The position numbers were made by a program, and so were the translations under genes. Below the pieces are notes generated by a model. The model did not search any database and had not been told where the DNA came from. It saw nothing but the letters and a program-made list of their open reading frames with translations. From Bemisia tabaci (taxonomy: Eukaryota; Arthropoda; Insecta; Hemiptera; Aleyrodidae): 64,000 bases of DNA. Shown here piece by piece: positions 45,519 through 55,824 of the stretch (position 1 is its first letter; each line of letters opens with the position of its first letter). The DNA lies in NCBI RefSeq assembly GCF_918797505.1, contig NC_092797.1, positions 37,585,372-37,649,371 on the forward strand, in the 5' to 3' direction.

Positions 45519-46399
45519 CAGGGCCGGATTAAGGGTGTGGCCACATGGGCCGCGGCCGCGGCCCATGGCGGCAAATCTAGGGGGCGGCAAATTTTGCAAT
45601 TTTTTTTAAATGTATAGGTATAAAAAAATTGGATTTAGGAAAAAAATTACAAACAGAAAAGGCTACAAAATCTCTCATTTCCTGAGAGTATGGTAATTTC
45701 TAATTTTGTCGTCTTTCAGTGATACAAGAGACAGCACCTTTAATTAGCCGAGATGAGAGAGAAACCAAACACACAATTTGGCCTGGAACGGCGCGGCGCG
45801 ACTTTGATGGGGAGGACTTGAGATGAAAAGGAGACGCCTTCAGCGCGGCAATCGGCATGTAACACATATTAGCGCCTACAAGACTGCAAGAATACTTCAC
45901 GCATTGCATCAAACACACTGCGGTTATTGTGGTCAGCGTGAAACGGATAGCGCCCATAAGAATGCACGAATACTTCACGCATTGCGTCAAACACAGTGCG
46001 GTCAGCGTGAAACGCATAGCGCCTACAAGACTGCGTGAATACTTCACGCATTGCGCCAAACACGGTGCGGTCGGCGCGGTGGCGGAAGTTAAAATTATTA
46101 AACCACATTTACGTTTGTTCTTTCATCTTTTTTCGCTTAATACTTATAAATGGAAGGCGTTGTCCACATAGAACTTAGTTTACGGAACTTGACTTTCGCG
46201 CGAAGTTCCGTGACCTTTTGCTAGTAGTGTTGACAGGGCTTACCCAAAAAATGTGTTCAACACGAGTAAACGCGCCTTATGCACCCCTCCCCCGCTGGCA
46301 CGTTCACTTGATGGTTTTTAGTGATGTTTGAAAACGAATGAGAAGGGGGCGCCAAAATACAGGCGGCCCATGGGCGGCAAGTAGGAAAATCCGGCCCTG
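45519..46399. mobile_element. hAT-type non-autonomous element, 881 bp
   Basis: Ends CAGGGCCGGATTAAGG and AATCCGGCCCTG, typical of hAT elements. Flanks AACTATAT and AATTATAT match at 7 of 8 bases, the 8-bp TSD of hAT transposition. The interior has GGCCGCGGCCGCGGCC near the left end and a three-unit tandem repeat at 45870-46075. No transposase. Confidence 0.85.
45870..46075. repeat. Tandem repeat inside the hAT element
   Basis: Three units of 69-79 bp starting at about 45870, 45949 and 46018: AGCGCC(T)A(C)AAGA..GC, GAATACTTCACGCATTGC, CAAACAC.GTGCGGT. The frames on both strands here are artefacts of the repeat. Confidence 0.8.
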
Positions 46400-47245
46400 A
46401 ATTATATAGCTGTATGAGCTTTTGTTAAGCCGATTTTAAACCTATTAGTAATATCAATACGGTGTTAACTCAATAGATCTAGTTTCAAGCAACGTGCTGG
46501 GGCCTGGAAAAAGAAGAGCTGGCGCATATTTGTAAAGCGAGTAATTTTAGAGAGTACTTTTCTAGTCGCCGATCTATGAGCTTCTGATAATGCGTGAGCT
46601 ACTAGTTTCACAATTTCAAGCTAAGAGAGGCAAGCTAACAAGCTTATCGTCTCCTTGATTTCAACAGCAAGACGCATATAGACGCGGTTACATTGTGAAA
46701 TTGAAATGTTTAACGGGAGGACGGTCATACATCATGGATCCATACATCACTCGATGAACAGATAGTTGAAGGAGCAGACTGCAATACATGACTGGCTCCC
46801 TATCATTTTAAGGAGGAGGATAAAGGGCTTGCTGCTGCACTAATATGAATAACGATCGAGACCAAAAGGCCGAGGCAGAGATAGTCGCCCTAGCGCCGGA
46901 ATTTTATTGGGTCTCGAAGATCCTGGCTGGTGCTCGGGTAAACAAATCAATTTGCCGAGCCGATAAATCTCCCAGCGGAGGCAAGGTCGAAGGAGGCGCA
47001 CACTCGCTGACGAAACACGGTTATTTTTACCGCTGCCGGCTTCTTCGCGCCTTCGGCACCCTTTGCTCCCTCTGGCAACGGGTTGTCATCGTTTGCTCAC
47101 TCAAATTTTGTGCCTCAAATTTTATAAAATTACTCTAAGAACCGATTTTAACTTCTCTGTTGTTATCAAGTTTGGCCGCGCGCGATCATAGAGAATATCG
47201 AAGATCGAATATAGACCATAGACGTGGCCGTTTTACTTTTGACGA
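46400..47245. other. No feature recognised
   Basis: GC-richer patch at 46850-47080 with short frames only. Confidence 0.4.
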
Positions 47246-47499
47246 GGTGGAGAAATGGTGCTGGGTCCACACCATTTCGCGGGGAAACAAAGCCAAGAAA
47301 ATACCAAAAATTAAAATTAGAGTAAAATTAGTGTTCAGCTCAGGCAGTTTGCAGTTGTCCCCCCCCCTCCCCCCTCAGTTTCGTACTGGTGCGCATCAGA
47401 GTTCAAAAAATTTAATTTTGACTCTAATTTTAATTTTTGGTATTTTCTTGGCTTTTGTTTCCCCGCGAAATGGTGTGGACCCAGCACCATTTCTCCACC
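47246..47499. repeat. Foldback repeat of 254 bp
   Basis: Left arm GGTGGAGAAATGGTGCTGGG, CACACCATTTCGCGGGGAAA, GCCAAGAAAATACCAAAAAT; right arm is the inverse ending GCACCATTTCTCCACC. Spacer contains a C-rich tract at 47360-47376. Confidence 0.8.
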
Positions 47500-48007
47500 G
47501 TGTTATATACAGTTCGGGCCACTTCTTAGTGTTTAATTTTTTCATTTACTTTTGACGTAGTAAGGTATGATTGACGAGAGAGAGGAAGAGGGTGAGGAGT
47601 GCGTGGGAAAGCGAGGAAGCTGGAAAGAGCTGCGGGTGAAGTTTGTGACGTGTAAAGGAACTAATGAAGAGGCGGACACCCACTTCAGGTTTTCTTGATG
47701 GCACGCTGCTGGAGAACTATGAGCATCCCTTTTTAGCATCCTCTCAAAGAAATCGTGTGTTTTATAAGCGAAACATGTCTAGCAGAACCTTTTTGAAGTA
47801 GTAATAGTGTCGGCATTCCATTTTTAATCGAAAGAAGCTTCTCTGAATGTATTTTTGAAAAAAGGCGCTAAAGGGTTCTCTTCGTGCAAAAAAGGAGATC
47901 CATCCCTGATAAAAACTAATTAGGGTTCACTCTCGTCCATGCCTCAACACTGATCGGATCCTAATTCGTCCCTTGAAAGAGAGTCCGTTCATTGAGGCTG
48001 GATCATA
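47500..48007. other. No feature recognised
   Basis: TTTACTTTTGACG occurs on both sides of the foldback (about 47233 and 47547), possibly a longer target duplication. Otherwise nothing. Confidence 0.35.
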
Positions 48008-48146
48008 TGGATTACATTTTGCAATAGGGAACCACTATCTTTGGCTCTCCTGTAGAAGCACCTTTCTTTTTAGGGAAACCGACGGCATATAAGTTGTTTC
48101 TAAAATGAGCCAGGTCTAGTGGTTCCTTATTGCTAAATGTGATCCA
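48008..48146. mobile_element. Family I2 MITE
   Basis: TGGATTACATTTTGCAATAG with GGAACCACTATCTTTGGCTC; right CTAGTGGTTCCTTATTGC and GTGATCCA. Related to 14456-14845. Confidence 0.65.
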
Positions 48147-48560
48147 TGTACGGATCCCATTCATTTTTCACGGGATATACTTTTCCTGAGAACAGGCTTA
48201 CATGCTGGAAAAGATTCCCTCTGATGCGCTCTAGTGGAACCTTTTTTCTTTAAAGTATGTATTTTATTTCTTGACAGAGGCATAATTATGTTTGTTATCA
48301 CCGTCCATTTTCAACTTCCAAGGTAAAAATCTAAAATTTCACCTTTCAGTCAAAATTACGATATTAATAATTACTTAATTTTAATTTTAGAAATCAGAAA
48401 TTTAGAAGTCGATAATTTTTAATTTTAGTTATCACGAAAAGATAAAAATTGTTCAATTTATTTCGTGTCATATTTATTTACGCTCCCCGGTAACTAAATG
48501 CGAATTTCTTTAGTTTTCCCTCTGATTCAAGCAAAAAACCAGCCAAATTTTGTATAGAAA

Positions 48561-48816
48561 TTGGACCGCGATAAACGGAAAGGAACCAAGCCACATCAGC
48601 TATTGCCAAATTTAATCGGCTAATTTAACTTTTTACATGAAAACAGTTGTGCGGATTTTCGTGCAAATTTCAGTAAATTTTCTCCATAGTACAAAGCAAA
48701 TTTTTAACATTTTCAAAGGGATCCGCACAAACGTTTTCTCTTAAAAAATTAAATTGTCCGGCTAAAATTGGCAATAGCTGATGTAACTTGGTTCCTTTCT
48801 GTTAAACGCGGTCCAA
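48561..48816. mobile_element. MITE with TTGGACCGCG ends
   Basis: 256 bp; TTGGACCGCG and CGCGGTCCAA, extended by AAACGGAAAGGAACCAAG / CTTGGTTCCTTTCTGTT, AGCTATTGCCAA / TTGGCAATAGCT, and GTGCGGAT / ATCCGCAC. Single copy here. Confidence 0.8.
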
Positions 48817-49417
48817 TTATTATACCATCCATGTGCTTGTAAGGAATCGGATTATTGAGTCAATTTCACAAAATATGTAATAGAGGTACGTTTTTTCGTT
48901 CAAAATATAACGATATGAGAGCGTCTTTTCACACAACGACCTCAAGATAACCAACGATATGAAGCGACACATCTCACATGGTGGGAGAAACACGTAAGGA
49001 ACAAGTTTCAGAACGGAAAGGGCGCCTCCTCCGAAATTTGAGTCCGAGCTCGATTATAGTTTTCCTCTTTTCAAACCAAATTTAAATTTCAGCGGGCGAA
49101 GATTGCGGTCCCAGCCCCAATTTGTGGCTCGAGTTGCGCGCAATAAAGCGGTTGACAAGGCGCTCTCGGTGGCGTTAAGAAATTTGCGAGCCAATAAATT
49201 GGGCGCTCGGCGATTCAAACGGACCCGCTCGGTCTTTTTATTTGTGGACGTGGGTCCTTCGGAACGCAGCGGGAGCCATCCATGAAAAAGCGTAACAAGA
49301 CAATGAGGATGTGAGAGCGTAAAAGTTGAAAACATGCCACCAATTTATGGTCAAATAAACAAGGGAGCATGTCTATTACGCTCGCTTTTGCGTGCGTCCA
49401 AATGGACCTCGTGAATA
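48817..49417. other. Unrecognised, GC-rich toward the right
   Basis: 49020-49417 is GC-richer and ends exactly at a family A insertion. Confidence 0.4.
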
Positions 49418-49642
49418 CCGCCGCGCTAAGGAAAAACACCGTATGAGCCGTAGGGTGTTGCCACATTTCCTTCATCAAATCACGAATTTACAGGAAAAGT
49501 TGTGAATATTTCCTCTCCGATTATTCAGAGGATTTCGTCCGTAATTCGATCCTAAAATTCCGAAAATTTTAAGGAATAATATGCATCACCTTCTTCAATA
49601 ATGGATTCTAACTCTTCTTCTCTCTTACTAATGATTACTATA

Positions 49643-49780
49643 TGGACTGCATTTTGCAATTTGGACCTATAAATTCTGGCTCATCTGAAAAAACCTTTAT
49701 GTGCATAGGGAAGGTAATGGCACATACGTTGTTTTTAAACCGGGCCGGAATTATAGGTCCAAATTGCAAAATGCAGTCCA
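49643..49780. mobile_element. Family I MITE, copy 2
   Basis: 138 bp, TGGACTGCATTTTGCAATTT and AAATTGCAAAATGCAGTCCA, TIRs of 20 bp or more; interior CCTTTATGTGCATAGGGA. Confidence 0.85.
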
Positions 49781-49788
49781 TATATTAT

Positions 49789-50068
49789 CAGGGTGTCTAC
49801 AAGTCCGGAAATAGCACTGATTTTTAAGGGCGGTCCGGAAATACTGAAAAAGTGCGGAAATTCCGCAAAAAGGGCCGGAATTTTTCTAATTTTTTGTCAT
49901 TTTTGTCGCAATTTAAAATTTTAGAAATTTTTCTAATTCCGTCAAATGGAGGTAGTGAAAAAGTACGGAATTTCTCTTTTGGAAGAGGTACTGAATTTTT
50001 CGAAAATGTACTGAAAAAGTGCTGTGAAAGTACTTATTTTTGACCAGTTTGTTTTAGTACACACCCTG
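49789..50068. mobile_element. Family J MITE with 7-bp TSD
   Basis: 280 bp, CAGGGTGTCTACAAGTCCGG and ending TAGTACACACCCTG, flanked by ATATTAT on both sides. The interior repeats AAGTGCGGAAATTCCG-like and GTACTGAATTT words. Confidence 0.8.
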
Positions 50069-50382
50069 ATATTATTCCATCTCTTGTTCTCTCTTACTCA
50101 TGATTGTGAAACATTTTCTTTACGTTTATCAATTTCTACATTTAAGTGCTGTTTTATTAGTACATCACTTAAATATATCAACTATATTATTCTATCTCTT
50201 CTTCTCTCATACCAATAATTACAGTATATATTATTTTATCCCGTCTCTTTTACTAATGACTCCTGTACATATTATTCAATCTCTTATTCTCTCTTACATG
50301 ATGTTGTTGCGAATGGATGTTTTCAAAGAAGAAATTTGGCTACATTCGAATGTTTATAGAGCGTTTTTACTCAGCTCGGCAA

Positions 50383-51436
50383 AATACAGGGATCGCGCCC
50401 AATATAGCGGGCGCTGAAGCGAATTTCGCCGAAAATCTTTGATGTCAATGCGCGCGAGACCCCGCTGCGCTGGCTCGAGGATTGTCAAACCAACACAAAC
50501 GTTTCAGATCTTTTAACGGTCCTTCTCTTTGCGCTTTATCCGTCTCGCAGTCGAGGCGCTTGCTGTGCTGTGGTCGAAAGAAAACAATTTTCTCGCGGGA
50601 ATAATGTATGAGTTGGAAACGGAATCGTAGCTGTGTGGCGGGGTTTATTCTGTGCGGACTTTGGGTCGGGTGCCCCTTTTGAGACTAAGTTTAATCTCGC
50701 ATCAGATCGACGAGAAATCTATTCGGTTTCACATAATCTACGCTTTTAACTCTTTTCCCCCATGTTTGCATCTGATATGATTGTGCTCTTGATAGAGCTT
50801 TTTCCTCCGGAGTTATTCGTTTCAAAACACGAGTCCTATGTTCATTCTCGGTAATCACAATTTTGACTCTATGATGGAAACAAGGAAACCATAGATATGG
50901 TGTTCTGTGCAAATTTTGAATGAAATCGGACAGATAGATTCCGAGACACCGCTGTAGACAGATTTGGGGGACGCCTGACGGACGGACACACATTTTTTCA
51001 AGTATGGTTATTTTGACTCCTGGGGCCTTACAACGTCTAGAAATGATGAAATTTCAATTTTTTTTTCTTTTTCCCTTGCAGGATGACAATACTTCCTCTA
51101 CCCTAGGGGAGCGAGAAAGTAAAAATAGTTTCTCAGATGTGCATTTATGCCCATTTAATGCCCATCTTCAAGGCTTGTACATCGCGGGTAATCCCCCATG
51201 TCAATCAGCCATGAATAGACCGTATTCGATACTGGTACAATGTATCCATTGGTTCTAAATACTACAACATGATTTCAAACTAAAATTTTAGGATTTAGGT
51301 TGAAAATGCTGAAAAAAAGTACAAAAAGGAAATACCTTAATATTTTAAATTTCACTGCTATGTATAGTATTCAAAGAATCAAAAATCGATCGCAAAAACC
51401 TGTTACCGCAAATCACTCAATGGACTTTAAAGGCTA
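50383..51436. other. GC-rich patch and a likely dispersed repeat
   Basis: 50383-50680 is GC-rich. 50690-51010 ends in ACGGACGGACACACATTTTT after ATCGGACAGATAGATTCCGA, a style common in dispersed insect repeats; I could not find a second copy here. Confidence 0.35.
51060..51125 (+). promoter_or_regulatory. Candidate ordinary acceptor with small exon
   Basis: TTTTTTTCTTTTTCCCTTGCAG ends at 51081, a strong acceptor on the same strand as the recursive sites. The following GATGACAATACTTCCTCTAC continues to a weak donor at GAAA|GTAAAA (51119). Could be an alternative exon or a chance match. Confidence 0.2.
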
Positions 51437-51647
51437 CACTGAAAAAAAAGTAGCTTGGATCAAGCATGATAATTCTTGAATTTGCCGCCAAGAATTTTCT
51501 TCATCTTGCTTTAAGCTGACTTTTTCTTGATTTAAGAAAAATAGTGTTTGGGTTTAGCAAAAAAAGTAGCTTATATTAACCAGCAAAATTCTTGATTTAA
51601 GAAGAAATACTTCTTGGCGGCAAATTTAAGATTCTTTTTTTCCAGTG
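51437..51647. mobile_element. Family W MITE, related to family B
   Basis: 211 bp, CACTGAAAAAAAAGTAGCTT and inverse-type end TTTTTTTCCAGTG. Arms share TTGCCGCCAAGAA / TTCTTGGCGGCAA and TCTTGATTTAAGAA words. Confidence 0.7.
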
Positions 51648-51864
51648 TATGTTTACATAACGAAACAACTGATACCGATATACTTGTAGCGATAGAAAGC
51701 CCGTCATCTAATACGATCTCTTAAAACATTAATAACAGGTACTATAACTCGAACTAAAAAAAAATATGAGATATTAAAAATAAATGGTGAAATTAAGATG
51801 AGGAACTAACTTACTAAATGCTCTCTTGTTCGCTGTGAAGGCGCTGTCTAGTCACGCCGACTTA

Positions 51865-52874
51865 CGAGGGGCGTTCTTAAAGTAAGTATATATCTTTATT
51901 TTCTCCGGAACTAATGAAGATAAATTAAAACGGTAAAAAGTGTTTTAACCGTCATACTCTCAGCTTTTCAAAAAGCCTTCGTTTTTTAAATTTGGTCCAC
52001 CCGTTCGCGAGTGACGTCATTTTTCCCGCGCCCATCTCTCGTCACCGCGTGTCCAAAATATTCGAGCGCGGCGGAGCTCCTCAGACGAGTACATGTTTTG
52101 GCTCCGGGATTTTGGGTCGCTCAAGGAATATTGCTGATCGATTTCTTAGGAAGAGGAAAAACGATCGATGCCGCAAGATATTGTGAAGTTTTGAAAAAAC
52201 TTAATTCAGCGATCAAGCGAAAACGGCCCGATCTTTTGTCTCGTCAAGTTTTGTTCCTTCAAGACAACGCTAGGCCTCATGTGGCTCATGTGACTAGAGA
52301 CTTGTTCGCCTCATTCAAATGGGACCTTTTTCCTCATCCATCGTACTCACCGGACCTTGCTCCATGCGATTTTCATCTTTTTCCTGCGTTAAAGAAGAGC
52401 TTGGGTAGCCGAAAGTTCTCCACCGACGCAGAGTTGCAAGAAGCTGTAAAAAAATGGTTCCAACGACAGGATATGCGCAATTTTTTGAAGATTGAATCCA
52501 CAAACTGCTAACACATAATCAGAAATGTGTTCAACTGGGTGGAGATCATGTCGAAAAGCAAGGTAAGACAATTCAAAGCCTGAAAGTTTCACATATTTAT
52601 CCAATTAATTGTGTTACAACCTTTTTTACGGTGAAAACATGCGTACTCACTCGTCTGAGGAACTCCGCCGCGTTCGAATATTTTGGACACGCGGTGACGA
52701 GAGATGGGCGCGGGAAAAATGACGTCACTCGCGAACGGGTGGACCAAATTTAAAAAACGAAGGCTTTTTGAAAAGCTGAGAGTATGACGGTTAAAACACT
52801 TTTTACCGTTTTAATTTATCTTCATTAGTTCCGGAGAAAATAAAGATATATACTTACTTTACGAACGCCCCTCG
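51865..52874. mobile_element. Internally deleted mariner with long TIRs
   Basis: 1010 bp, CGAGGGGCGTTCTTAAAGTA and the inverse ending GAACGCCCCTCG, flanked by TA on both sides. TIRs are about 236 bp each (51865-52100; 52636-52874), nearly perfect, and unusually long for mariner. Between them lies a transposase C-terminal fragment in plus orientation. Non-autonomous; could still be moved in trans. Confidence 0.9.
52101..52511 (+). pseudogene. Mariner transposase, C-terminal part
   Basis: The open frame formally starts at ATG 52011, but the first 30 or so residues translate the TIR; real homology begins near FWVAQGILLIDFL (about 52110). Two catalytic aspartates are present: D of QDNARPH and D of SPDLAPCDFHLF with 34 residues between, the D34D spacing of mariner. 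The first aspartate and the DNA-binding domain are absent because the left TIR joins directly to mid-protein. The frame is intact to TAA at 52509-52511, ending FLKIESTNC. It cannot be a working transposase. Confidence 0.9.
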
Positions 52875-52934
52875 TATGTTGTTACTTACCTTATTATGTG
52901 TCCTCCAGTTCAATGAAAGGACATGCATTGTCCT

Positions 52935-53172
52935 CACTGAGAAAAAACTATGGTTTATAAACCTATTAGAGGTAAATATGGAACACCTATAATAGTCGTA
53001 AATAAACTAATGATTCTCGGTCTGTGAACCATACTAAGGTCTCTGTACCTAATTAAGGTACCCCGTACCATAACTAAGGTATATGTGCTATTATTATATG
53101 TAGAGGTACTACTATTATAGGTGTTCCATATTTACCTCTAATAGGTTTATAAACCATAGTTTTTTCTCAGTG
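52935..53172 (-). mobile_element. Family C MITE, copy 3, inverted
   Basis: 238 bp; same ends as the other copies, but the interior runs in the opposite order (GATTCTCGGTCTGTGAACCA first). A few differences, e.g. GGTACCCCGTACC. Confidence 0.85.
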
Positions 53173-53777
53173 CTGAGCCTCGGTGGGCTCCTAAGAAGAT
53201 TAACTGCAATATTTTCCACCGCATCGTAAAGCTTTTGCTCCCAATACTTAGTAGAATGAAATAGCCTTCATAGTGAGAGCAACCTCAGTTCAATGACTGC
53301 ACAGTTGTGTACAGCTTTTCCGCGGAACTGTGCCTCAATTTTTATACCGTATAAATGTCGCATTCAAAACTACTTTGGAGGCTGAGCAGTAATTTATAGC
53401 TTCTTCAAATTGTCTTCGCGACGTCGAATGAAAAAAGATTCGGAGAGGAAGAAGAAGCTGGCGCGAAAGCACCGCTCGACCGCGAAGCGGGAAGTTTTTG
53501 TAGCAATTATTTCAAACTTTTCCCGACTCACCCTCCTCCCCCTCCCCAGCTATCCTCCCGTTTCGATGCTTTATTATTAATTATCCCCGCAATAAAATCT
53601 CAGGAATTACTCCGAATTAGAGACTTTTTGAATTATCCCGCGAATACTCTCAAATGACAGTTTCGGAATTATGAGCGTAGTTGCGGGCGATTTTCTCTCA
53701 CTGCAGTCATTTTCGACTTACTGACTGGAATACTACTAACAGAGGAGGACTGGAAACCAATTGAATTTCACAGTTCA
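53173..53777. other. No feature recognised
   Basis: GC-richer patch at 53420-53560; no gene. Confidence 0.4.
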
Positions 53778-53826
53778 GAAACGACCCATCTCGGAAAAAT
53801 GAAATGTTTCAAGTGACTCGCTGGGG

Positions 53827-53872
<46 letters not shown>

Positions 53873-54175
53873 ACATTGGATCTAGAGTCCAGACTCTTGA
53901 AAAAATTGACAAGAAAAAGGACTCTTGATTCAATCAGATTTAAGCTTAAATCCAAAGGAAATCCGCTCAAATTAAGAGGCTTGGTTCTTGATTTAAGCTT
54001 AAATCTGATTGAATCAAGAGTATTTTTTCTTGTCGATGTTTTTAAGAGTCTGGACTCCAAATCCAATGTGTTTTTTTTCCAGTGCTATAAAAATCGCGTG
54101 ACAGTCAGAAAAAGAGTGTTTTCATGCCAAGAAACGAACGTTATTGGCAAAATCCTGAGTTGGGTCATTTTCGAA
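53778..54175. mobile_element. Family U MITE, copy 2, split by family B
   Basis: AAACGACCCATCTCGGAAAA (53779) is the inverse of the right end of 4403-4523. Beyond the family B insertion, AAAGAGTGTTTTCATGCC and TGGGTCATTTTCG match the inverse of the rest. Confidence 0.55.
53819..54084. mobile_element. Family B MITE with A45 tract
   Basis: Left TIR CGCTGGGG followed by 45 A (53827-53871) and CACATTGGATCTAGAGTCCA; right end AATGTGTTTTTTTTCCAGTG is of normal length. The 180-codon frame 53804-54346 translates this element. Confidence 0.85.
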
Positions 54176-54454
54176 CTAAGGTATTCCATCCAGGTCCAAC
54201 TCACACCACACCTCATTACAAACGAGATTGGGGTAGTAGAATTTATTTACATTATCCGTGATCTGTATCAACTTGGAATCATCCTAGGACTCTATGGGTT
54301 ATTCTGTGTAGTTTCGTTTTCCTTTTGTGTTCTTGTCAAGTTGTAGGGCGGCCATAAAGTGTTATAATGTGGATCTTATGATGTCGATATTACTTCTGAC
54401 TCTCCACCATTCTCATGTTTGGGAATGCTTGCGTACGGTCATTTCTAAACATTT

Positions 54455-54584
54455 AATTGGACGTATTTCTTCCTAACGGAACTATGTGCATTAAGACATG
54501 AGCCCTGAGACCCATAAGAATACATGCTTATCAGGGCTCACACCATAATGCACATAGTTCCGTTTGGCAGAAATACGTCCAATT
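54455..54584. mobile_element. Family L MITE, copy 1
   Basis: 130 bp, AATTGGACGTATTTCTTCCT and inverse GCAGAAATACGTCCAATT; arms share AACGGAACTATGTGCATTA and GAGCCCTGA. Confidence 0.8.
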
Positions 54585-54784
54585 TATGCGTCTATTCATT
54601 TCGGAATCCCAATGCTCCGGAGTCTTGTTTCAATGCTTTACAATGCCCGTGTATACATGCACGCAGGTCAGAATCCGAAATTCACATGGCTCGCTGTTTC
54701 ATTCGATTCACGGAATTTTCATCATAACGTTTCCTTGTGTTTTTCGTTAGTTTCGTTTCAAGCTTTCAGTATAATTAAATCCGT

Positions 54785-54927
54785 GCCTTTTCTTGTTTGT
54801 TTCAGGTAAATTTCACCAAGTCTGCCCTCAACCGCCGTTCTTTGAATGTCCAGCGTGTTCCACCCATCGCAATCCATATTTTACCCTCTGTGCATTGTGG
54901 AAAATAATATTTGCTCAACGTGAGTAC
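54785..54927 (+). promoter_or_regulatory. Candidate recursive splice site 3 with RS-exon
   Basis: CCTTTTCTTGTTTGTTTCAG ends at 54805 and is followed directly by GTAAATTTC. A branch-like TATAATTAA lies at about 54771. A strong donor GTGAGTAC starts at 54920, giving a 114-base RS-exon. One frame through it is open (VCPQPPFFECPACSTHRNPY), so a coding alternative exon is possible. Family L copies flank it on both sides. Confidence 0.5.
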
Positions 54928-55078
54928 TTCTTTCGTTGTATTGAAACCTTTCTCACTGACAACCGTACAATGCTGTTGAATATGTATCCCCTCCGTTGCT
55001 GCTGCGAGTAATCTCGAAAGCTGACGGCGGAAAATCTGGAAAAGATGCTTTCTCAAATTAATAAATTAATTGCAAAAT

Positions 55079-55204
55079 GGTCGTATTTCTGCTAACGGAA
55101 TTATGTGCACTAATAAGACATGAGCCCCCAGACCCATAAGAATATATGCATAACAGGGTTCACGTCATAATGCACATAGTTCCGTTTGGAAGAAAAACGT
55201 CCTA
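55079..55204. mobile_element. Family L MITE, copy 2
   Basis: 126 bp, more diverged ends (TCGTATTTCTGCTAACGG / CCGTTTGGAAGAAAAACG); inner words GACATGAGCCC and GCACATAGTTCCG as in copy 1. Confidence 0.75.
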
Positions 55205-55824
55205 ATGTGGTGGCAGTATGTACATTTCCGCGTCACAAAGAGCAACCTAGGTCTAAAATGAGAGCCGTGGCGATGCTGGTTCACGGATCGATGAATTTAT
55301 ATGTATTTTCGGATTTTTATAAACATTTCCGAGCATCACATTACGATGTAGCGCGTCAGGTTTTTGTGCACGACATTTGACGAATGAGCATTTCGCCATA
55401 GTTTCAAAAGTTTGTCTTCTGTGATTATCACAAATTGAAATCCAAAAATTTGCGATTTTCACCTGGGAAGTAGTTTCGGAGTAGTTGGAGGTGTTTTTTG
55501 GTCAAATTTTGGGCCCGACTATCTGGCATATTACAATGAGATGTGATTCTCAGAATTTGTTATAAATGCCCTGAAATCCAGAGATTACTGATCGATCCAT
55601 CGAACATTGAATCGTTCCCAAAAGTGCTGAAGATATACTTTGACGACGCATCTAAGACATCGGAAGGAATTTTGTCTCGGTGACGCTGTGAGTGAAGAGG
55701 AAGATGCATCTGGGCGTCCCCTTGGTGGGTCAGGCGAAGGAGGTGCGGCGGCGCACAGTAGAACGAACCTTTAAGAGAGGTCCGACATCAGACTTATGTC
55801 TAGAACTACAAATCGCGATTTTTA
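55205..55824. other. No feature recognised
   Basis: AT-rich with short frames only. Confidence 0.35.

Larger units (their letters stand above)
49600..50300. repeat. Tandem TATTATTC-ATCTCTT-TTCTCTC repeat, interrupted
   Basis: Units of about 40 bp near 49600-49642, 50069-50104, 50185-50225, 50226-50266 and 50267-50300 share ATCTCTT, TTCTCTCTTAC and AATGATTAC words. Two MITEs sit between the first and later units. Confidence 0.65.
49418..50382. mobile_element. Family A MITE expanded by nested insertions
   Basis: Left end CCGCCGCGCTAAGGAAAAAC and right end GAAATTTGGCTACATTCGAA ... ACTCAGCTCGGCAA lie 965 bp apart, yet both are flanked by AATA (4-bp TSD), showing one element. The extra 700 bp consist of a family I MITE, a family J MITE and a local tandem repeat. 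Confidence 0.8.

Noticed and set aside
45700..46108. Repetitive protein-like frames with CVKYS and HALRQTQCG motifs
   Set aside because: They are the hAT-internal tandem repeat read in several frames.
53804..54346. 180-codon frame starting with a lysine run
   Set aside because: It translates the A45 tract and body of a family B MITE; the same peptides appear at other family B copies on both strands.
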